From NCBI GenBank assembly GCA_035293965.1, contig DATGLW010000028.1, forward strand, positions 1 to 45,043: a stretch of 45,043 nt of DNA, in the 5' to 3' direction. This stretch comes from DATGLW01 sp035293965. Its GTDB lineage: Bacteria > Actinomycetota > Acidimicrobiia > Acidimicrobiales > RAAP-2. The notes under the pieces are model-generated. The model was not told the DNA's origin, searched no databases, and saw nothing but the letters and a program-made list of their open reading frames with translations. Shown here piece after piece: positions 40,488 through 45,043 of this stretch (positions are counted from its first letter, which is position 1; every line of letters begins with the position of its first letter). The translations under genes and the position numbers were made by a program.

Positions 40488-41426
40488 GTGAGGCGGGCGG
40501 CGGGGCCGCGGCACGGCGGCATTCGGCTTCTCATCGGCGCCACGGCGGTGGCGACGGTGCTCGGCGGCATCGCCCTCGGGGGCATTGCCCTCGGGTGCCT
40601 TGCCGTCGGCTGGGAGGCACCTGCTGGCGCGGCGTCCGTGCGAGTGGTCCCCGGCGACACCCTCACGGCGATCGCCCACCGTTACGGCACCACGGTGGCC
40701 GCCCTGGCAAGCGCCAACGGCATCACGAACCCCAACCACATCGTCATCGGCACCACCCTCGTGCTCCCCGATCCCGGCGCGGCGCGCGTGGGCCCCGCGT
40801 CGGGCACGGTCACCGTGGCCCCCGGCGACACCCTCACGGCGATCGCCCACCGGTACGGCACCACGGTGGCCGCCCTGGCAAGCGCCAACGGCATCACGAA
40901 CCCCAACCACATCGTCATCGGGTCGAAGCTGACGGTGCCGGCGCCGGGTGCCGGAGCCACGATGGCCCCAGTTGCCTACGTGGTCCAACAGGGGCCGTCC
41001 GGCTTGCCGCCCCTCCTCCTCGCTCACCCCGACCGCCTGCAGCTGCGGCCGATCTTCCAGCGCTGGGCCGCCGCCTTCGGCGTGCCGGCCAACCTCCTCG
41101 AGGCCCTGTGCTGGTGGGAGTCCGGCTGGCAGACCAACGTCGTATCGGCCACCGGGGCTATCGGGATCGGGCAACTGGAGCCGAGCACCGTCCTGCGGAT
41201 GCAGGTCCGGCTCGGCAACCCGGCGCTCGATCCGCGGGCCGCGTCCGACAACATCGAGATGTCGGCCGCCCTCCTGCACGACCTGCTGGTCCTGACGGGG
41301 GGGAACCAGCAGATGGCCCTGGCCGGCTACTACCAGGGCCTCGCCTCGGTGACCCGCCAGGGGATGTTCCCGGCGACCAGGCACTACGTGGCCGGGATCA
41401 TGGCCTACGTGCCGCACTTCTCCTAG
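40488..41426 (+). CDS. LysM-LysM lytic transglycosylase-like wall protein
   Basis: The ~312-residue product has one N-terminal hydrophobic segment (about residues 12-42, signal anchor), two LysM modules (about 51-95 and 108-152), a short linker, and a transglycosylase/lysozyme-like domain (about 186-312) with catalytic-type E211 in LLEALCWWESGWQ and SATGAIGIGQLEP. It should bind and cleave peptidoglycan outside the membrane. The two LysM modules are almost identical in DNA. The start is uncertain: GTG at 40488 precedes the basic stretch and anchor; GTG codons at 40452 and 40386 are alternatives, the latter overlapping cbiC-cbiX. Confidence 0.85.
   Translation: MRRAAGPRHGGIRLLIGATAVATVLGGIALGGIALGCLAVGWEAPAGAASVRVVPGDTLTAIAHRYGTTVAALASANGITNPNHIVIGTTLVLPDPGAARVGPASGTVTVAPGDTLTAIAHRYGTTVAALASANGITNPNHIVIGSKLTVPAPGAGATMAPVAYVVQQGPSGLPPLLLAHPDRLQLRPIFQRWAAAFGVPANLLEALCWWESGWQTNVVSATGAIGIGQLEPSTVLRMQVRLGNPALDPRAASDNIEMSAALLHDLLVLTGGNQQMALAGYYQGLASVTRQGMFPATRHYVAGIMAYVPHFS
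40649..40921 (+). repeat. Recent LysM duplication (171-bp period)
   Basis: The stretch 40649-40750 recurs at 40820-40921 with one mismatch in 102 bp (near 40681/40852). The period is 171 bp, or 57 codons. The intervening linkers have diverged, so the duplication or a gene-conversion event affected the LysM core in particular. Confidence 0.92.
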
Positions 41427-41733
41427 CACGCCCCCGCGCGCACGCCCCAATCGCGACAGAGCCGGGGTTCGCCGGTCATTCGACCGTGAGCCCCGGCCCG
41501 TCGCCTCGTCCCAGCGCTCTCACCGGCCCCCCCGTTCGCCGGCCGAAGCGCCCCCCTCCGATGGGACGGCTGGCTGCAAGACCTGATCCCTCGACCTTCC
41601 CCCTTCTCCATCGCCGCCGGTGGCGCACGACTGGGCCTTCCAGTGGCAACGTAACACGTTCGTAAACGCAAATCCAGGGGCCTGGTCCCGCAAGGCCCGA
41701 TCCACCACGTCCACGGGCGCTGGGGTCGGCGGA
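41427..41733. other. Convergent spacer between LysM protein and PPOX gene
   Basis: This ~307-bp spacer has no coding similarity that I recognise. It contains a GCCGGGG ... CCCCGGC inverted repeat (about 41461-41499) just after the LysM gene and the hairpin 41678-41698. Local composition is mixed, with an A/T-richer stretch around 41650-41676. Confidence 0.5.
41678..41698 (-). terminator. Hairpin downstream of the PPOX gene
   Basis: GGGCCT and AGGCCC form a 6-bp stem with a 9-nt loop. Read on the minus strand it is followed by CTGGATTTGCGTTT, a modestly T-rich tract, as a weak intrinsic terminator for the gene ending at 41734. Confidence 0.35.
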
Positions 41734-42198
41734 TCAGGCGCCGAGCTTGCGGAAGTCCCAGCTCACCACCTTGTCCGGGGTCATGCGAAGCCACGCGTGC
41801 CGTCCATCGGGATGGAAGTCGCCACCCCCCTGGTACTTCTGCGCGTAGAGGCGCTCGGGCTCGGCGAGCTCAGGGTTCGGAGCGGCGGTCCTCGGGGCCT
41901 CCCCGACCTGCACCACGCTGCCGATGAGCTCCACGCCCCGCAACTCGCCGTACTCGCGGCCGGCGTCGACCATGATGCTCACCCGCGGGTCGCGCTGGAG
42001 GTCGGTCCATCGCTGGCTCTTCACGATCGAGTTGATCCACACCGACGTGCCGTCCCACGCGAACCACAGTGGCGTGACGTGCGGATGACCGGCGACGCTG
42101 ACGGTGCCGAGCCGGCACGTGCGCTCCTCGCGCAAGAAGGCGTCCAGCTCGGTCCGGTCCATGGCGATCCGCCGACCTCTGCGCTGCTCCCGAACCAT
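41734..42198 (-). CDS. PPOX-class (pyridoxamine 5'-phosphate oxidase fold) protein, possibly F420-dependent
   Basis: The ~154-residue split-barrel protein has CRLGTVSVAGHPHVTPLWFAWDG, VWINSIVKSQRWTDLQRDPRVSIMVDAG and GVELIGSVVQVGEA, the usual pattern for FMN- or F420-binding PPOX proteins of actinobacteria. The substrate is unknown. The ATG at 42198 is favoured because AGGAGG lies exactly 6 nt upstream; a GTG one codon earlier is too close. It is alone, with the amidohydrolase 200 bp upstream. F420 binding is inferred from size and from NpdG in the same genome; FMN remains possible. Confidence 0.85.
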   Translation of the reverse strand: MVREQRRGRRIAMDRTELDAFLREERTCRLGTVSVAGHPHVTPLWFAWDGTSVWINSIVKSQRWTDLQRDPRVSIMVDAGREYGELRGVELIGSVVQVGEAPRTAAPNPELAEPERLYAQKYQGGGDFHPDGRHAWLRMTPDKVVSWDFRKLGA

Positions 42199-42402
42199 CA
42201 CCTACCTCCTCGTCGCGCCGGGCTCGTCGGCCCTCGTCGCCCGGGCTCGTCGCCCCGGCCGGGTGGCCGGCGTTGCCGGCTGGCCGGGGCCGGGGATCCG
42301 CCCCGGCCGGCACCGGACGTCTCCGTGCCACCTCGGTGCCACCTTGCCACACCCCAGGCCGGCGGCAGGCGAGGCGAGGGCGCGCCCCGCCGCCGTGCGG
42401 GC

Positions 42403-43449
42403 TCACAGGCGGTAGAGCCGGGCGGCGTTGGCGCGGATCATGCGGTCGCGCTCGTCAGGCGTACAGGACGCGAACTGCATCGTGATCACCTGCTGTGACT
42501 CGGGCCACGTGCTGTCCGGGTGCGGGTAGTCGGTCGCCCACAACAGGTTGTCCACCCCGATCAGGTGCCGAAGCGAGAGCCCGAGCTCGTCTTCCTCGAA
42601 GGTGGCGCTCATGTGGTGGTGCCAGTAGTAGCTGGGCAGCTCAGGCAGATCCATGCCCCGCTCCTTCCACTTGCTCTTCACCGCAACCCGGTCGAGGCGG
42701 TCGAGCATGTAGGGGATCCACCCGAGGCCGGCCTCGACCAGCACCACGCGGAGCCCCGGATGGCGGACGAAGATGCCGGTCACGATCCACTCGCTCAGGG
42801 CTTGGGACATGAAGATCGGCGGCATCGCCTGGAAGAGGCCGCGAGCCGGCGTCGGGTCGGCGCTGAGCCCCCGTCCGCCCGGGGGGCACACGTGCAGGCT
42901 GATGGGGACTCCGGCCTCCTCGGCGGCGGACCACAGGGGCTCGTACACGGGGTCGTAGTAGGGCGGGATCCGGGCATCGGTCGGGTAGAGGGGCAGCTGG
43001 AGGGCCCGCGCCCCGAGCCCTGCCAGGCGCTGCAGCTCCTCCACCGCCGCCGCGACGTCGTTCACGGGGAGCAGGTACACCGGCACCAACCGGCCGGGGT
43101 CGGCCGACGCGAAGTCAGCCGCTGCCGAGTTCAGCGCCTCGAAGGCCGCCAGGCAGGCCTCGCGGGGAAGCTTGAAGAAGCGCGAGCCAGCCAGGTTGTC
43201 GATGTAGAGCACCTCGGCGTCGACACCGTCGGCGTCCATGTCCTTCAGGCGCTCGGCTGGGTCCCACTCGCCGGCCCTGCCGGCGGCGGCCAGCAGCTCG
43301 GAGCGGTTCTCCTGCACGGGCGCGGGCCCTTTGGGCGGCCACTGGAGGGTGTCGCGCCACACCTCGTGGTACCGGTGCGGCAGGTGCTCGAGGAACTCCT
43401 TCTCGCGCACGAGCATGTGCGAGTCGGCCGAGATGATCCGGTGCTCCAC
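42403..43449 (-). CDS. Amidohydrolase-family (ACMSD-like) metal hydrolase or decarboxylase
   Basis: The 348-residue TIM-barrel product has the N-terminal metal motif ISADSHM (D9, H11), PVSLHV-like strand ISLHVCPPGG, VVLVEAGLGWIPYMLDRLD, and LLWATDYPHPDSTWP, typical of the amidohydrolase 2 family (COG2159). Members hydrolyse or decarboxylate small aromatic-derived acids; the substrate here is unknown. The GTG start has GGAGGTGA 7 nt upstream. Downstream on the genome map lie a VOC protein and a cyclase-family protein on the same strand, which hints at a small catabolic set. Confidence 0.87.
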   Translation of the reverse strand: MEHRIISADSHMLVREKEFLEHLPHRYHEVWRDTLQWPPKGPAPVQENRSELLAAAGRAGEWDPAERLKDMDADGVDAEVLYIDNLAGSRFFKLPREACLAAFEALNSAAADFASADPGRLVPVYLLPVNDVAAAVEELQRLAGLGARALQLPLYPTDARIPPYYDPVYEPLWSAAEEAGVPISLHVCPPGGRGLSADPTPARGLFQAMPPIFMSQALSEWIVTGIFVRHPGLRVVLVEAGLGWIPYMLDRLDRVAVKSKWKERGMDLPELPSYYWHHHMSATFEEDELGLSLRHLIGVDNLLWATDYPHPDSTWPESQQVITMQFASCTPDERDRMIRANAARLYRL

Positions 43450-43538
43450 TGCGTGCTCACCTCCGTCGTCGGTTCGGGTCCTCCGGCGGTCCCGGCCCAT
43501 GGGCGTGCCGCACCCCCGCAAGCAGCCGCCCGCGGCGG

Positions 43539-44435
43539 TCAGCCGGTCAGCTCCATCGGTATGCCCATCGTCGACGCGGGATCCGTCCACGCGAGGCCAC
43601 CCTCGCGCCCGCAGACCCTCACGCCGTGCCGTTCGAGCGCCTCCAGGGCGGCATCGAGGTGCGGCACGCGAAGTGCGTAGGACCACAGGCGGGGCCCGGC
43701 CTCGAGGACGGCATGGTAGGCGCTTGCGGGCGTACGGGGGGTCACCAGGCGGATCGTGACGTCGCCGACGGCAACGTCGACGGTCGTCTCGACCCGTGCG
43801 TCGCGCTGCGCGTTGCCCGCCACGGGGCGGGCCCCGGCGAGGTCGCCCAGGAAGGCCGCCGTCGACGCAGCGTCGCGCACCACTGCGGTCACCCAGGCCA
43901 GCGCGGCCCCCTCCACCTCGCCCCCGCCCTCCGCGGGGGCGACGGTCACGCGCGCCGGGTCCAGCCGTTCGGTCGGGCGATGGTCGTCGACGAAGAACGT
44001 GTCCGTCCACTCCATGAGCAGCCCATGGGTGTCCTGGGGGTGCATGAAGAAGTGGCGGCCGGCAACGTTGACGGCCGCGATGCGGATGCCCCGGTCGCGC
44101 AGACGGTGCTCCGCAGCCCACATGTCCCCGATCTCCCACGCAACCGAGTGCAGCCCCGGCCCCCACCGTTGCAGGAACCGTCCGATCACGCTGTCCTCGT
44201 CGGCGGCACCGAGGAGGATGGCCGGGTACCCGCCGTGCCACAGCAGGCGGGTCGAGGCCCCCCGCATGTCCGGCTCGTCGGCGGCATGCGTGCCGGCTTC
44301 GGCACGCTGGTGCGGGGCGCCCGTGCCTTTGGTCCGCGCCGCGCCGAAGGTACGGCGGAGCCACCCTTCGGCAGCGTCAACGTCGCGGACGGCCAGGCCC
44401 AGCCGGTGGAACCTGCCGGCGTCGACAACCCCCAT
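43539..44435 (-). CDS. Tandem VOC-domain (glyoxalase/dioxygenase fold) protein
   Basis: The 298-residue product has two VOC modules: an N-terminal one (FHRLGLAVRDVDAAEGWLRRTFGA ... LHSVAWEIGD ... THGLLMEWTD, ~8-145) and a second, more degenerate one (AWVTAVVRDAASTAAFLGDLAGA ... LWSYALRVPHLDAALEALERHGV, ~165-290). The His/Glu metal ligands of the first are visible (H10, H103, E150-like); the second lacks clear ones. Function may be epimerase, dioxygenase or isomerase; unknown. The ATG has a TAGGGT box 7 nt upstream, suggesting a leaderless transcript that could include the amidohydrolase. Confidence 0.8.
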   Translation of the reverse strand: MGVVDAGRFHRLGLAVRDVDAAEGWLRRTFGAARTKGTGAPHQRAEAGTHAADEPDMRGASTRLLWHGGYPAILLGAADEDSVIGRFLQRWGPGLHSVAWEIGDMWAAEHRLRDRGIRIAAVNVAGRHFFMHPQDTHGLLMEWTDTFFVDDHRPTERLDPARVTVAPAEGGGEVEGAALAWVTAVVRDAASTAAFLGDLAGARPVAGNAQRDARVETTVDVAVGDVTIRLVTPRTPASAYHAVLEAGPRLWSYALRVPHLDAALEALERHGVRVCGREGGLAWTDPASTMGIPMELTG

Positions 44436-44442
44436 CGGCTCG

Positions 44443-44448
44443 ACCCTA
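44443..44448 (-). promoter_or_regulatory. Candidate -10 box for a leaderless VOC transcript
   Basis: TAGGGT on the minus strand ends 7 nt before the ATG of the VOC gene, identical in sequence and spacing to the box before ruvC. No ribosome site is present between. Confidence 0.4.
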
Positions 44449-44572
44449 ACACGGCCCCCGCCCGCCGGAGCCGGTGACGGCCCGCAGCGTCCCCCAGCGA
44501 GACTGGCACGCCGGCCGCGGTGCGCCCGCCGCGTGGCGGCCGCCGCGGCACGTCGGCCACACGAGTTCCGCT

Positions 44573-45043
44573 TCAGAAGATCGCGATCGGGTTCACCGGT
44601 GACCCCGTGGTGTTCTTGAACCGGATCGGCGCGATGACGATCATGAAGGTCCAGCGACCGAGCTCGCGGCAGGTACGTGCGAGCTCCTCGAGCTCGAAGT
44701 TGTCGAGGACCCACATGCCCATCGCGCACATGGCCACCACGTGGAAGGGTGCGATCCATCCGTGCGTGGGTGGCCGGCAGTCGGTGCCGGTGTCGGTGCC
44801 GACCACCGCCACGTCGTGCTCACGGAACCATGGCAGCGTCGACGCGTGGAGGCCCGGCAGGTGGGGAAGGGACGACCGGTCGGTCGACCCCGCGGCGGTC
44901 GCGAGCTGCGGAACGCGTTCGCGGTAGGCGTGGCGCTGGGCGCCGTAACCGGTCCGGACGAGCACGACGTCGCCCGGCTCGACGGCCACGCCGTTCGCCC
45001 CGGCTGCGTGGTCGAGGTCGTCCGTCGTGATCCCGTAGCCCTC
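44573..45043 (-). CDS. Cyclase-family protein (kynurenine formamidase-like), 5' end outside the window
   Basis: The visible C-terminal ~156 residues, open to the window edge, read EGYGITTDDLDHAAG, then VEPGDVVLVRTGYG, VVGTDTGTDCRPP, HGWIAPFHVVAMCAMGMWVLDNFELEELARTC and FMIVIAPIRFKNTTGSPVNPIAIF. This fits the PF04199 cyclase fold, a metal-dependent hydrolase family including kynurenine formamidase. The N-terminal metal motif is not in the window. An internal GTG at 44989 is not the true start, since the homologous frame continues upstream. It probably forms a set with the VOC and amidohydrolase genes. Confidence 0.85.
   Translation of the reverse strand, partial: EGYGITTDDLDHAAGANGVAVEPGDVVLVRTGYGAQRHAYRERVPQLATAAGSTDRSSLPHLPGLHASTLPWFREHDVAVVGTDTGTDCRPPTHGWIAPFHVVAMCAMGMWVLDNFELEELARTCRELGRWTFMIVIAPIRFKNTTGSPVNPIAIF

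Noticed and set aside
1..45043. tRNA, rRNA, insertion sequences, prophage or att sites
   Set aside because: None seen on reading both strands; no transposase, integrase or cloverleaf-like sequence was recognised.

Overview
The window is very GC-rich bacterial chromosome with tightly packed genes, GTG start codons and start/stop overlaps. Several genes point to Actinomycetota: a phosphatidylinositol mannoside module (PgsA-PatA-PimA), an InhA-type enoyl-ACP reductase, a mycothiol ligase (MshC), an F420:NADP oxidoreductase (NpdG) and a PPOX-fold oxidoreductase. The order thrS - HIT - pgsA - acyltransferase - pimA - pdxS - pdxT - yebC - ruvC - ruvA - ruvB resembles the mycobacterial block. A deep-branching class such as Acidimicrobiia is my guess; no rRNA or other decisive marker is present.

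Layout. 1-326: intergenic, with a palindrome resembling a GntR operator. 327-9325 (minus): pgsA, PatA-like acyltransferase, pimA, M48 peptidase, pdxS, pdxT, yebC, ruvC, ruvA, ruvB. 9326-9785: repeat-bearing divergent spacer. 9786-11822 (plus): EF-G paralogue. 11932-16296 (minus): HIT hydrolase, thrS, mshC, npdG. 16413-17195 (plus): fabI. 17211-40405: a large cobalamin (B12) locus in two divergent arms. 40488-41426 (plus): LysM/transglycosylase. 41734-45043 (minus): PPOX-family protein, amidohydrolase, VOC protein and a cyclase-family gene cut by the window edge.

The B12 locus is the centrepiece. The minus arm (cobU-cobS-cbiB-cobC-cobQ-cobN-chlID fusion) lies behind a cobalamin riboswitch, and every junction is a 4-nt GTGA overlap. 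It covers late cobalt insertion, amidation, aminopropanol attachment and nucleotide-loop assembly. The plus arm (cobO-cobB-ABC exporter-cobI-cobM-cbiD-cobL-cbiG/cobJ-ferredoxin-cbiC/cbiX) covers the corrin ring, a,c-amidation and adenosylation; it has no riboswitch of its own. It mixes signatures of the cobalt-early route (CbiD, CbiG, CbiX) with those of the cobalt-late route (CobN, ChlI/D). CobG, CobF, CobK/CbiJ, CobA and CobT are not in the window.

Two patterns run across the window. Several conserved genes carry short in-frame tandem repeats in linkers or termini (pdxS, M48, pimA, cobN, cobQ, cbiC, LysM), and a 13-bp array straddles the cobM stop. Several first genes have a TANNNT box 6-8 nt before the start codon, suggesting leaderless transcripts.
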